Under the pieces are notes generated by a model that was not told where the DNA came from, did no database searches, and saw only the letters and a program-made list of their open reading frames with translations. A stretch of DNA of 64,000 nucleotides from Paenibacillus sediminis. Lineage in GTDB: Bacteria; Bacillota; Bacilli; Paenibacillales; Paenibacillaceae. The stretch spans positions 62,001 through 126,000 of the forward strand of contig NZ_JAGGKP010000002.1 of the NCBI RefSeq assembly GCF_017873765.1, in the 5' to 3' direction. Shown here piece by piece: positions 17,504 through 26,313 of this stretch (position 1 is the stretch's first letter; the number at the start of each line of letters is the position of its first letter). A program made the translations under genes and the position numbers.

Positions 17504-18270
17504 TCCCACACTTTCCATGGTGCAGCGCCCATTTGCCAAAGCTCTTCTAGCTTCATCTTATCCCTGAGCGTATCCATCGGTTGCCAGAAACCAGAGTGCT
17601 GGAAGGCGGACATCTCATTATCTTTCGCCAAATTAACCATTGGTTCATGTTCCCATAAAGTATCGTCACCTGAAATATAATCAAACACACCAGGCTCAAG
17701 GACAAAGAATCCACCATTAATCCAGTTCCCGTCACCCTCTGGTTTCTCTTTAAAGCCTGCGACACGTCCCTCTTCCAAATCGACCGCTCCGAAACGTCCA
17801 GGAGGCCGAACAGTCGTTACAGTCGCAAGTCGCTTACTTTGTTTATGGAAATTTATTAGTTCAGCAATATTGACATCACTTAACCCGTCACCGTAAGTAA
17901 AACAAAATGTTTCATCTCCTACGTATGGCTGTACTCGCTTTAACCTTCCGCCTGTCATGGAATGGTCGCCTGTATCAACGAGAGTCACTCTCCACGACTC
18001 TGAATTGTTGCGGTGTACGTGCATTTCATTCGTTTTCATGTCGAATGTTACATCAGACGTATGTAAAAAATAATTCGAAAAATACTCTTTAATTAAATAT
18101 CCTTTATATCCGAGACAAATAACAAAATCGTTAATACCGTAATGTGAATACAGCTTCATGATATGCCACAAAATCGGTTGCGGACCGATTTCCACCATCG
18201 GCTTCGGCTTTACTATTGTCTCCTCGCTAAGTCTTGTTCCTAATCCTCCTGCCAATATGACTGCCTTCAT
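17500..18270 (-). CDS. rfbF: Glucose-1-phosphate cytidylyltransferase
   Basis: Makes CDP-glucose from CTP and glucose-1-phosphate. 256 residues, normal for RfbF. The nucleotidyltransferase loop [13 protein letters not shown] is at residues 6-18, the substrate lysine in [10 protein letters not shown] follows, and the metal-binding GDGLSDV is near residue 127. The ATG at 18270 is chosen over the GTG at 18282 because AAAGGG is better spaced for it. Four bases separate it from the upstream glycosyltransferase. It commits the island to CDP-linked sugars. Confidence 0.94.
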   Translation of the reverse strand: MKAVILAGGLGTRLSEETIVKPKPMVEIGPQPILWHIMKLYSHYGINDFVICLGYKGYLIKEYFSNYFLHTSDVTFDMKTNEMHVHRNNSESWRVTLVDTGDHSMTGGRLKRVQPYVGDETFCFTYGDGLSDVNIAELINFHKQSKRLATVTTVRPPGRFGAVDLEEGRVAGFKEKPEGDGNWINGGFFVLEPGVFDYISGDDTLWEHEPMVNLAKDNEMSAFQHSGFWQPMDTLRDKMKLEELWQMGAAPWKVWE

Positions 18271-18274
18271 CCAT

Positions 18275-19909
18275 CTACACACCCTTTCTTGCTGTAATTA
18301 GTAGGTCATAACCATTTGTTGCATTAGGAACAACTATTGAACTCATAACTTGAAAACCAGCCTGTGCAATAGCTTGTACATCTGCTTGCATAGAAGATTG
18401 TTCCACCTTGGAATACGATAGAGAGACAGCCATTTGACCTCCGAAATCTAGTTGTGATGACAGCTGAGAAAGTAACTCTGGCTGACCTTGGAACACGCCT
18501 GCTTCATGTTCAAACACAACATAGTCAAAAGTTTCAGTAGACGGTACATGTTTGGATATGTCTGTTAGGTCACCGACTATCACATGATCCGAGACAGTAT
18601 TCAGATCTATAAGATATTTCTCATTCAAACAGTAGTTAGTGATGGAAATACTACTAACGCCTCTTTCTCGAAGCATATTCTTTAATTGGAGAGGGTTACC
18701 GCCACAACGAGTGTTTATCCCTAATATCTTGGCCTTATAGTCAGATAAACGAACAGACAAAGCGCCTAATAATTGGGGACTATATCCTGCTTCGGACCAA
18801 GAATCGATACCATGTTTCTCTTTGAATATTTCTCGACTGACCTGCAAGGAATTGTTCTCTACTTGATTAGTGCCGACCGTAACCGAACCAAAATGATAAG
18901 TAAACGTGTCTCTACAAAACACCAGTTTATATCCCGCTCTGCGAATACGGAAGCTGATATCGTCATCCGCGAATTCACCGAAATAAAATCGCGTATCGAA
19001 ATATCCGATATCTCTAAGTAAGTCTGTAGGAGCCATTAATACACAGGGTAAAAGACGCACACGTTCCTCCCATTTTCGTGGATCAGAATGGTTGTATTGC
19101 TCGGCAAACTCAAGCATTTCATCAATGTTTGTGTACGTTCCGTCAATTTTTTGATGGTTACTTATATAGTTCGCACCTGGCGAGACGAATCCAATGGTAG
19201 GATCTGATTTAATGCAGGCAAGAAGGTTATCCATCCACCGAGGTGTAAAAATAAAGTCATTGCAGACAGCTGCTGTATATTTCCCTCTTGCTGCCTTCAA
19301 TCCTTCGTTAAATCCTCCTACAGGGCCAAGATTCCGAGGCAAATGGATCACTCTTACATTACCTGGAAGAGATTCGAAATATTCTTGCGTGCCGTCTGTA
19401 GAAGCATTATTGACAGCAATAAGTTCGTAATCAATGTTACTTGTAAATCTATAAATGCTTTCTATACATAACTTGGTATACTCTAGTTTGTTATATGCCA
19501 AAATTACAATGCTAACGAGAGGCTTTGTAGTTGAAGTGATACTATTATTTTCAGTGATATATTCTTTTATTAGATCAATGAGCTCTATATTTTTTGTAGC
19601 AGCTAAAGCCTTTTCAAAATAGGTACTAGATTGACTATAGTCACCACGCAACTTGTAAACATAACCCAAATTAAATAGCAGATCGTCATAATTAGGGTCA
19701 AGGAGTATTCCTTTAAGCAGCTGGTCTTCAGCCTCTTGTAAATTATTTTCCGCTACCGCAATAGCTGCTTTGATTGTATAAATTTCAACATCTTCAACTG
19801 TAGGATTTGTCTGTTCAAACTCCGACATTAATCTCTTGGCCTCGTCTATACTGCCAATTTGAATAAGTTCTTGAATTGTCTGCTTCTCCATAATGTGATT
19901 TTTCTCCAT
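18275..19909 (-). CDS. TPR - family 2 glycosyltransferase - Rossmann-domain protein
   Basis: 544 residues with three parts. The N-terminal TPR-like helices (about 5-120) include [22 protein letters not shown]... (read through [13 protein letters not shown]). The GT-A glycosyltransferase of family 2 (about 130-370) has [27 protein letters not shown], a CND metal motif and [16 protein letters not shown]. The C-terminal domain (about 395-544) resembles the fold of class I methyltransferases but lacks a clear SAM loop. First gene of the sugar operon, about 40 bases after the sigma-D-like promoter. The ribosome site is weak (GTGGG before ATG 19909; ATG 19891 is possible). Predicted to transfer the island's sugar, perhaps to flagellin. 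Confidence 0.78.
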   Translation of the reverse strand: MEKNHIMEKQTIQELIQIGSIDEAKRLMSEFEQTNPTVEDVEIYTIKAAIAVAENNLQEAEDQLLKGILLDPNYDDLLFNLGYVYKLRGDYSQSSTYFEKALAATKNIELIDLIKEYITENNSITSTTKPLVSIVILAYNKLEYTKLCIESIYRFTSNIDYELIAVNNASTDGTQEYFESLPGNVRVIHLPRNLGPVGGFNEGLKAARGKYTAAVCNDFIFTPRWMDNLLACIKSDPTIGFVSPGANYISNHQKIDGTYTNIDEMLEFAEQYNHSDPRKWEERVRLLPCVLMAPTDLLRDIGYFDTRFYFGEFADDDISFRIRRAGYKLVFCRDTFTYHFGSVTVGTNQVENNSLQVSREIFKEKHGIDSWSEAGYSPQLLGALSVRLSDYKAKILGINTRCGGNPLQLKNMLRERGVSSISITNYCLNEKYLIDLNTVSDHVIVGDLTDISKHVPSTETFDYVVFEHEAGVFQGQPELLSQLSSQLDFGGQMAVSLSYSKVEQSSMQADVQAIAQAGFQVMSSIVVPNATNGYDLLITARKGV

Positions 19910-19948
19910 TCTATACCCACTAAAGACCTATATACTTACATAATATAT

Positions 19949-19975
19949 TTATCGACTAATTGTTAGTTGTATTTA
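19949..19975 (-). promoter_or_regulatory. Sigma-D-type flagellar promoter of the sugar operon
   Basis: Minus strand TAAA (19975-19972), exactly 15 bases, then GTCGATAA (19956-19949), six of eight bases of the sigma-D -10 GCCGATAT. Spacing and -35 are the same as at the flagellin, fliD and flgM promoters in this window. About 40 bases before the first gene. Confidence 0.65.
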
Positions 19976-20110
19976 ACTGTTAAAAATTACCAATAAAAAA
20001 TCAATCGTTACTTTCTTCGTGAGATAATCTGTTCTTCCGGCAAAAATTGAAGTTTAAACATTTTACCATCAACATTTTTTCAGAAAAATATTTTATATTG
20101 AGCAAGAAAA

Positions 20111-20118
20111 TCCGATAT
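20111..20118 (+). promoter_or_regulatory. Sigma-D-type -10 element before the divergent glycosyltransferase
   Basis: TCCGATAT on the plus strand, identical to the flagellin -10 at 27204-27197 and 31 bases before the ATG. The expected -35 position reads TTTA rather than TAAA, so the full promoter is not secure. The divergent space between the two promoters (19976-20110) is AT-rich with no other recognised site. Confidence 0.45.
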
Positions 20119-20149
20119 ATATAACATATACACCATGGAGGTTCGATAA

Positions 20150-22081
20150 ATGGAAAAACTGATATCATTATGTATGATTGTAAAAAATGAAGAGAAAGTA
20201 TTGGCACGCTGTCTGGAAAGTGTATCGACACTTGTCGATGAAATAGTCATTGTAGATACAGGGTCAACTGATCGAACGAAAGAAATAGCAATGTATCACA
20301 CCGACAAAGTCTATGATTTTAAGTGGTCCAATGATTTTTCCGCCGCTCGGAATGAATCACTGAAACATGCGACAGGAAAATGGATATTAGTATTAGATGC
20401 TGATGAATATGTGCAGCCTACTGGACATCAAGAATTGCGTGACTTTCTATCATCAGTCTCGGATTCAAATCCAAGAGCATTTATATTAAGAATCATGAAT
20501 TTCCTTGGCAACGGAAACCACCATTTATTGGAATCTTCCGGAACTCGAATTTTTCTTAACAATGGGATTTATTATAAAGAATCTATCCACGAACAACTTG
20601 TGTCCAGACAGGGTAATATATCATTTGAAACTTATTCATTCACTATATTTCATACGGGATATCAAAATAACGTTGTTGCTGAGAAAGAGAAAACAAAAAG
20701 AAATTTATCCATTCTCGAGAAAGCAAAAAGTAAAGAATCTCTGAACAATCCATATTACTGTTTCGTACTTGCTAATGAGTATAGAAACTCTGGACGTAAT
20801 AAAGAGGCTCTGAAATATTACAAAAAATCACTATCAAAATCAAAACCCGAACATACATGGTATACTCACTTGGTTGATCGCTTGGTAGGCACCCTAGTGA
20901 GCGAAAATCTATTCGCCGATGCTTATCGGTTGATAAAAGATGCACAAAATAGGTGGAGTGGTTATTCGGACTATTATTGCTTAGAGGGTATATTGCTTAA
21001 TCACTTCGGTATGTACACAGATGCAATGGCATGTTTTGAAAAAGCTATCGCAATTGCAGATGAGTGTGAAAAAATCGATCGTCCTTATTGGATAACTCAA
21101 CCGAACTATGGACGACTCATACCCCATCAGATGATAGCCGATATCGCTAGAAAGCAAGATGATTTACATAAGCTTGTATTTCATTTAACGAAGGCTATCC
21201 AATGTGATCCTACTGATCACATTTGCCTGCGACTGCTTCTTCAAACGTTAACTAACCATGAAAACGAGCAAAAAGTTATTCAATTGTTGCAACAGCTTTA
21301 TTCTACAGATCAGCCTGATATCTGTATATTTCTACTTCGAATATCTCTATCAATCGGACAGAAGCAGCTATCTCATCACTTTTGGTTGCAGTGCCATCAT
21401 TTAAATGTCTCATTGACATTTGCTGACAATATAAACTATTCACTTGTTATGAATCAACCATTGCCTGAGCAAGCTTGGCAGCTCAAAAATGATCAATCAT
21501 TACTTTCAACAGATTTAGCGCTTACCGCTTCAATTATTTATCAAGACAATCAATATCTTAATCTTTGTACGAACGATAAAGCTAACAACCTTCAGATGGT
21601 AGCAGATCAACTCATTCAAGTTGTAAATGACAACCATGTTGAAGTCGATATAGATGATAGCACTTATCCTCATCTTGCAGAAGTACTTATTCGTATGTTT
21701 ACTATGAACTACACAGATTTGTTCAATAAAATAATTGAGCATTGTGCAGATAGCAAACTTCTTCATCTAGTTTCGGAAAGAATGCTGCTTATTACAAGAA
21801 GTGACATAGCCCTGGAATACCTCAGTGTTTTACTAGAAAACGGGGCATTGAATGGGGAAGGTGCTAAAGAATTGGCCTTCTTTTGCCTGAAACATCAAAA
21901 TTGGGAGGATGGGGTTTCTCTGCTTGAGTACGCACTAGAATCAAATCCGTCACCTGAATTAATTGGAATACTTGCTTCAAGCAATCCTCCAGCTGAAGTT
22001 TATCAATCATTTTTTAAACAATTTCAAAAACAATATTCATATGCAGTAAAATTACCTTTCCTCTACAATAGGACTCTGTAA
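20150..22081 (+). CDS. Family 2 glycosyltransferase with TPR repeats
   Basis: 643 residues. The GT-A domain occupies about 1-230: LISLCMIVKNEEKVLARCLES, IVDTGSTDRT and the metal-binding DADEY near residue 85, then a stretch resembling SunS-like enzymes. TPR-type helices follow (PYYCFVLANEYRNSGRNKEALKYYKKSL trimmed: ANEYRNSGRNKEALKYY near 205, then repeats to about 390). The rest has no recognised domain. GGAGG stands eight bases before the ATG. It is the only gene read to the right, divergent from the sugar operon, and ends at a strong terminator. It shares the style of the 25190-26251 enzyme; a role in flagellin or surface glycosylation is inferred from position and its -10 element. Confidence 0.8.
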   Translation: MEKLISLCMIVKNEEKVLARCLESVSTLVDEIVIVDTGSTDRTKEIAMYHTDKVYDFKWSNDFSAARNESLKHATGKWILVLDADEYVQPTGHQELRDFLSSVSDSNPRAFILRIMNFLGNGNHHLLESSGTRIFLNNGIYYKESIHEQLVSRQGNISFETYSFTIFHTGYQNNVVAEKEKTKRNLSILEKAKSKESLNNPYYCFVLANEYRNSGRNKEALKYYKKSLSKSKPEHTWYTHLVDRLVGTLVSENLFADAYRLIKDAQNRWSGYSDYYCLEGILLNHFGMYTDAMACFEKAIAIADECEKIDRPYWITQPNYGRLIPHQMIADIARKQDDLHKLVFHLTKAIQCDPTDHICLRLLLQTLTNHENEQKVIQLLQQLYSTDQPDICIFLLRISLSIGQKQLSHHFWLQCHHLNVSLTFADNINYSLVMNQPLPEQAWQLKNDQSLLSTDLALTASIIYQDNQYLNLCTNDKANNLQMVADQLIQVVNDNHVEVDIDDSTYPHLAEVLIRMFTMNYTDLFNKIIEHCADSKLLHLVSERMLLITRSDIALEYLSVLLENGALNGEGAKELAFFCLKHQNWEDGVSLLEYALESNPSPELIGILASSNPPAEVYQSFFKQFQKQYSYAVKLPFLYNRTL

Positions 22082-22090
22082 TAGAAAGAG

Positions 22091-22117
22091 GGCCTCCTGA
22101 CATTCAGGAGGCCTTTT
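22091..22117. terminator. Strong terminator, possibly bidirectional
   Basis: Perfect ten-base-pair stem GGCCTCCTGA / TCAGGAGGCC with a three-base loop, ten bases past the plus-strand glycosyltransferase stop and followed by TTTTCCTTTCTT. On the minus strand the tail CTCTTTCTATTA is less T-rich but could end the fliT transcript. Confidence 0.88.
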
Positions 22118-22166
22118 CCTTTCTTCATAGTAGCTGAGGTACTAATAAGTATGATAAAAAATAATT

Positions 22167-22541
22167 TTATAAATGGTTATCAATAAAATATCCAATGTAG
22201 TTATGTGCCTCTGTCAGATATCCATTTTTAGGTATTTTACTTTTATCGGAAGGATTTAATATATTTTGGATACGATTTTTCTGAAGATTTAAAGAATGTG
22301 AAATTCGCTTCTCTATGGTTACACATTCTTGCAATATAATTCGTACCTCATTCGACATTAACTCTGGTTTCATTTCTAAGATGTCTGTAGCTTTATTTCG
22401 AAGCAGTTCTTGTTCATTCTGTAATTTGAATAGTAGATGATCATTGAGATCATCATTAAGGTTTAATCCTACAATTTGTTTACTTGTATGAAGCAGAGAC
22501 TGAACGACTAGCAATAATTCACTTGAATCCTCTACAGTCAT
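22167..22541 (-). CDS. FliT-like flagellar chaperone
   Basis: 124 residues, mostly helical and charged. No signature motif is visible. The call rests on size, composition and position directly after fliS, where B. subtilis has fliT, the chaperone of the filament cap FliD. TGGAGAC precedes the ATG, one base after the fliS stop. It is the last flagellar gene before the sugar island. Confidence 0.6.
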   Translation of the reverse strand: MTVEDSSELLLVVQSLLHTSKQIVGLNLNDDLNDHLLFKLQNEQELLRNKATDILEMKPELMSNEVRIILQECVTIEKRISHSLNLQKNRIQNILNPSDKSKIPKNGYLTEAHNYIGYFIDNHL

Positions 22542-22542
22542 A

Positions 22543-22923
22543 TCAAGTCTCCATCTTCACTTGCTTCAAAGCACTGGCCCAAGTATCTCTTAGTTCTGAC
22601 ATAAGGGTAATAGCTTCTTGCAACTTCTCAACATCAAGTTTTAAACTGGCTGTAGTTATTAGTCTCGTCACATAGTCATATAAGGCAAACAAATTCTGAG
22701 AAATGTCATATTTCATATCTAATGTCACTTGTAATTCTTCAATAATATTTAATGCCCTCGTTAAATTATAATGTTTCTCCTCTATTTTGCCTTGCTCAAT
22801 ACTAATAACACCCATCTTCATAAATCGTAGACACCCGTTATATAACATTAATGTCAAATCCCCTGGGGATGCCGTTTGCACTTGTGAGTTTAAGTATTGA
22901 TTTTGAGCTGCTTGTTGCAACAT
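22543..22923 (-). CDS. fliS: Flagellin export chaperone FliS
   Basis: Binds unassembled flagellin C-termini and delivers them for export. 126 residues from ATG 22923, which has GAGGTGA eight bases upstream; the earlier ATG at 22935 lacks such a site. The N-terminus QYLNSQVQTASPGDLTLMLYNGCLRFM is the family signature (shown here as QTASPGDLTLMLYNGCLRF), followed by helices with IIEELQVTLDMKYD. In B. subtilis FliS also antagonises FliW; the fliW gene is at 27463. Confidence 0.92.
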   Translation of the reverse strand: MLQQAAQNQYLNSQVQTASPGDLTLMLYNGCLRFMKMGVISIEQGKIEEKHYNLTRALNIIEELQVTLDMKYDISQNLFALYDYVTRLITTASLKLDVEKLQEAITLMSELRDTWASALKQVKMET

Positions 22924-22931
22924 GCAGCATG

Positions 22932-23285
22932 TCACCTCTTCTTGTCGATGATTGCACCTACTGTTAATTCCTGTAATTTATCCACAAGTTCAAGATATTT
23001 TTCTGATGGAATTTCATGAATAACTTCATTTGTATCCTTATCTAATACTTGTACAATCAATTCTCCCGTTGGTTCATGTACTTTGTAATTAAACACATGT
23101 GGAGTGCCTTGTACTGCCTTATTTGCCTTTTCAATCGCATGTACAAGGGCATTCTCCGAAATAGATAGAATTTCATGTTTTTGTTTATCTTTTAACACTT
23201 CATATTCACCAGCGGCACGGATGACTGGAAGATTAGTATCCACAGGTTTTATTTGATTTATCAAAACTGTGTTTTGGATCTCCAC
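22932..23285 (-). CDS. FlaG-family flagellar protein
   Basis: 117 residues. The conserved C-terminal domain is recognisable: FNYKVHEPTGELIVQVLD, then TNEVIHEIPSEKYLELVDKL. FlaG proteins influence filament length and are usually found beside fliD. The start is GTG 23285, with AAGGAGGTG five or six bases upstream. It lies after fliD here, whereas yvyC precedes fliD in B. subtilis. Confidence 0.85.
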   Translation of the reverse strand: MEIQNTVLINQIKPVDTNLPVIRAAGEYEVLKDKQKHEILSISENALVHAIEKANKAVQGTPHVFNYKVHEPTGELIVQVLDKDTNEVIHEIPSEKYLELVDKLQELTVGAIIDKKR

Positions 23286-23298
23286 TTTCTACACCTCC

Positions 23299-25128
23299 TT
23301 AGCCACCCATTTGTGATGATAACCAACTAATTTGAGCATTACTTTTCTGAATTGCTTGTTCCATATCACTGAATCTCTTATAGTAATCATCTTCTTTTTT
23401 AGACAATTTACTATTCCAATCTGAAATGTTTAATTCAAGATTATATACTTGTTTTCCTAAATCGGTGGTCACATCATCATATATCATTGAAGTTGCTTTT
23501 CCTCCCTTTTTAATGAGAGATGAAAGCATGTCGTTTGCTCGATTAAACATCGTAACAGCAATTCCTTGTTGACTTTCGAGACCTGGATTATTTGTAAATA
23601 GGTTCGAGACAGCAGTAGGATTCTGGGCAATAGCGTCTCTTAACTTCGTTTCATCAATTTGCAATTTTCCTGCATCTTGTTGATTTCCTACCACATATGG
23701 AACCGTTGTAATTCCAATCTTATATAATGCGTTAAAATCCGATGAAACTCCATCCACAGATTTAGTTAACAATTCTCGTAACGAATTTTTAATGTTTTTT
23801 AAATCATCAGAATTCGAAAGCAATCCTTGCTTTACTTTTGCGTTCCAATTTGCTATGTCAGACTCACTCATCGAGCTCTTCTGATCATCGGTTAAAGGAG
23901 CGTAATCTCTTGAAGGCATCTCTGCTAAACGACGATTAACCAAATCCATTAAATCATTATAGGAATTAACAAAATTTTTTATTTTATTGACAATGCTATC
24001 CGCATCTCCTGCTACTGTAATCGTCACATCATTGGTCGTTACTTTATTTAATGAATAAGCAATTCCATTATAAGTGAATTTGTTGGAAGACTGGGTTATC
24101 GTTTGCGTAGCTCCTCCATCTTGAGTAATATCTATGGAAGCATCGCTCCCTTGTACAGAAGCACCATTTGCATTTATTGCTTGCAAAAAATTACCCGATG
24201 TGTCGTTTAATGAGATTTGAGAAGCAGCACCTGTCAATTTGCTTTTAAAAGTAAATGAATCACTTGCTGCGTCAAAGCTCATCGTCACGTTAGTTGATGA
24301 GCTATTCACTTTGTTCATTATAGATTGGATCGTATCAGTAGAGTCGTAATCTATAGTTGCAGTTGTTGTCCCGTTAGAAACCGTAAATTGCCCTGGAACC
24401 GATAACGTAGTTCCATTTCCAAATTTGGATGCCATGTCACTTAAAGGTGCATTAATGTTCAATCGAAACGACTGCCCAGGCGTAAAACCTAAATTTCCTA
24501 AGCCGCCATTTATATCATACACCGTAACTTGGGGCTGGTACCCGGTGCTAATTGCAACTGGATCGAGGCTAAGTTGATTAGAGCCATTCAGACCTACATT
24601 TATTCGTCCTGATCCAAACGCTTTATCAATTTCTATCTGTAGTTCACTTTGCAATTGAGCAGGGTCATAGACATTTGGAGCTAATGTAATTACCTTCGTT
24701 GTTCCATCTAATGCCACTGCAAGGCTATCATTAACACCCGCTTGAATATTTGTTGCAGCACTAACACTGTTCCCTATAAAACCTAATTTAGAAACCGCGG
24801 AAGTTGTATATTGTGCACTGCTTGCCAATTGATTAACTTTTACCGTAATCGTTGAAGCCGAAACGGACGAAACAGGAGAAGCCGTCACATCTGTAGATGA
24901 AGATGTTGCTTTCATACCGGTCATGTTACTGCTGTAACGAATTTGATCCAGAGAATCACGTAAGGATGCCACTTTTGTATTTACTTCACGATATAAATCC
25001 ATTTGAAAGCTAAGCAAGTCTTTCTTTTGACGTAACTTAGTCTGTGGTATCTTTTCAACATTCATTAAATCGCTAACCATTTTGTCAATGTCCATTCCTG
25101 ATGCCATTCCAGTTATTCTCATTACCAT
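23299..25128 (-). CDS. fliD: Flagellar filament cap protein FliD (HAP2)
   Basis: Forms the cap under which flagellin subunits are inserted at the filament tip. 609 residues: the N-terminal FliD domain MRITGMASGMDIDKMVSDLM and VTVKVNQLA, a variable middle section (about 150-380) that may face outwards, and the C-terminal FliD domain with IVNKIKNFVNSYNDLMDLVN and a coiled coil ending QISWLSSQMGG. A sigma-D-type promoter lies about 40 bases upstream. AGGGGG precedes ATG 25128; ATG 25122 is a close alternative. Confidence 0.93.
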   Translation of the reverse strand: MVMRITGMASGMDIDKMVSDLMNVEKIPQTKLRQKKDLLSFQMDLYREVNTKVASLRDSLDQIRYSSNMTGMKATSSSTDVTASPVSSVSASTITVKVNQLASSAQYTTSAVSKLGFIGNSVSAATNIQAGVNDSLAVALDGTTKVITLAPNVYDPAQLQSELQIEIDKAFGSGRINVGLNGSNQLSLDPVAISTGYQPQVTVYDINGGLGNLGFTPGQSFRLNINAPLSDMASKFGNGTTLSVPGQFTVSNGTTTATIDYDSTDTIQSIMNKVNSSSTNVTMSFDAASDSFTFKSKLTGAASQISLNDTSGNFLQAINANGASVQGSDASIDITQDGGATQTITQSSNKFTYNGIAYSLNKVTTNDVTITVAGDADSIVNKIKNFVNSYNDLMDLVNRRLAEMPSRDYAPLTDDQKSSMSESDIANWNAKVKQGLLSNSDDLKNIKNSLRELLTKSVDGVSSDFNALYKIGITTVPYVVGNQQDAGKLQIDETKLRDAIAQNPTAVSNLFTNNPGLESQQGIAVTMFNRANDMLSSLIKKGGKATSMIYDDVTTDLGKQVYNLELNISDWNSKLSKKEDDYYKRFSDMEQAIQKSNAQISWLSSQMGG

Positions 25129-25165
25129 AATTCCAACCCCCTCTTAACTTTTCTTCTTAATATAT

Positions 25166-25192
25166 ATATCGAAAATTTTCCAAATTACTTTA
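25166..25192 (-). promoter_or_regulatory. Sigma-D-type promoter of fliD
   Basis: Minus strand TAAA (25192-25189), 15 bases, TTCGATAT (25173-25166; six of eight). The -35 TAAA includes the TAA stop codon of the preceding glycosyltransferase gene. Confidence 0.75.
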
Positions 25193-26251
25193 TACTATTT
25201 TTGAAAGAAACTCCAATCTTTCTATAGATGGAGGGTAATTATACTGCCAAGCCTTTTTGTAATATTCAATAGCTAACTCTGTGTTACCCAAAACCTCGTA
25301 GAACACACCTAGATTATGAGCAGCTCGATAACTCCCTACACCCTCTACAGAACTGTAATGATTGGTCTCACCAATGGATAACGCAAGTTTGAAATAGTAT
25401 TCTATTGTATTTAAATAACCGCAATCCATTGATAGTACACCTAAAACAAAGGGTAGATCAGGAAAAGATGGATATTGGTCTAGGAAAGAAGAAGTAAATT
25501 CGTATGATTCTTTGCTCAATCCTAATTCCTTAAGTGTATAAGCAAACTGAACAAGCATCGGTGGGAAATATAGTTTGTCATATTCCTGCTGATTTATAAC
25601 ATATAAAAAGGCTTCGTAAGCCTTTGAGTATTCTTTATTTGAATAGTATAATTTCCCCAATTGATAGTGCATATAACTATCATCAGGCGTTGCCGCTAAA
25701 TGAGATTGATAGAGATTAATATATCTATCAAGTTTATTCTTTTTTTTGTATGTTTCTTGCTCATAACCATAATGATGAATAGTAATTCCACTAGTCCTTA
25801 ATGGGGCTGGGTCATTTCCTTTATATATTTGTTCATGGACCATCCCCCTGTAATGGAAATCAGAAGTCCTAGGAAAAAATCTCCCCATTCTATGTCTCGT
25901 GCTTTCATTATCGACATGATTAATAATGACTGCTGATGCCGCTTCATCAGGGTATTGTTGTATATATTCATATATCTGCTTTTCAATATCATCAGACAGC
26001 GTTTCATCAGCATCTAATATTAATACGTAATCTCCAGTAGCTTTCTTAATTGAGGAATTTCTTGACAAAGAGAAATCATTGTTCCAGCTCTCTTGGTAGA
26101 CCGAGGCATCTTTGCTTCTCGCAATTTCTACAGTTCGATCTTGGGATCCAGTATCAAGTACAATGACTTCAAAGTGATCAGGCACACTGTCTAACGCTCT
26201 CTCGATATGATCTTCTTCATCTCTAGTAATCATGCAAACCGATATTTGCAT
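25190..26251 (-). CDS. Family 2 glycosyltransferase with TPR tail, between flagellin and fliD
   Basis: 353 residues. GT-A domain (about 1-200): ISVCMITRDEEDHIERAL, VLDTGSQDRT and the DADET metal motif near residue 80. TPR helices follow (MHYQLGKLYYSNKEYSKAYEAF near 220, then NLGVFYEVLGNTELAIEYYKKAW). The ATG at 26251 is chosen because AGGAGG stands before it; the open frame to 26290 runs through the flagellin terminator and is artificial. Position between flagellin and its cap suggests it glycosylates flagellin or FliD. Expression would depend on read-through of the terminator, as no separate promoter is visible. Confidence 0.82.
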   Translation of the reverse strand: MQISVCMITRDEEDHIERALDSVPDHFEVIVLDTGSQDRTVEIARSKDASVYQESWNNDFSLSRNSSIKKATGDYVLILDADETLSDDIEKQIYEYIQQYPDEAASAVIINHVDNESTRHRMGRFFPRTSDFHYRGMVHEQIYKGNDPAPLRTSGITIHHYGYEQETYKKKNKLDRYINLYQSHLAATPDDSYMHYQLGKLYYSNKEYSKAYEAFLYVINQQEYDKLYFPPMLVQFAYTLKELGLSKESYEFTSSFLDQYPSFPDLPFVLGVLSMDCGYLNTIEYYFKLALSIGETNHYSSVEGVGSYRAAHNLGVFYEVLGNTELAIEYYKKAWQYNYPPSIERLEFLSKIV

Positions 26252-26269
26252 ACGATTCGTTTCCTCCTG

Positions 26270-26302
26270 AAAAAAAAAAAGCCCACGCAAAATCGTGGGC
26301 TT
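26270..26302 (-). terminator. Flagellin terminator
   Basis: Stem AAGCCCACG / CGTGGGCTT with a six-base loop and a long T run on the minus strand, starting 12 bases past the flagellin stop. The ribosome site of the next gene begins two bases after the T run. Confidence 0.93.
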
Positions 26303-26313
26303 TTCGCTTAATA

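Noticed and set aside
20001-20231. A 76-codon minus-strand frame in the divergent promoter region.
   Set aside because: It overlaps the real start of the plus-strand glycosyltransferase and has no ribosome site or motif.
12455-22081. The sugar island as part of a prophage or an integrative element.
   Set aside because: No integrase, tRNA, direct repeats or phage genes were found at its borders; promoter type and neat placement argue for a resident locus.
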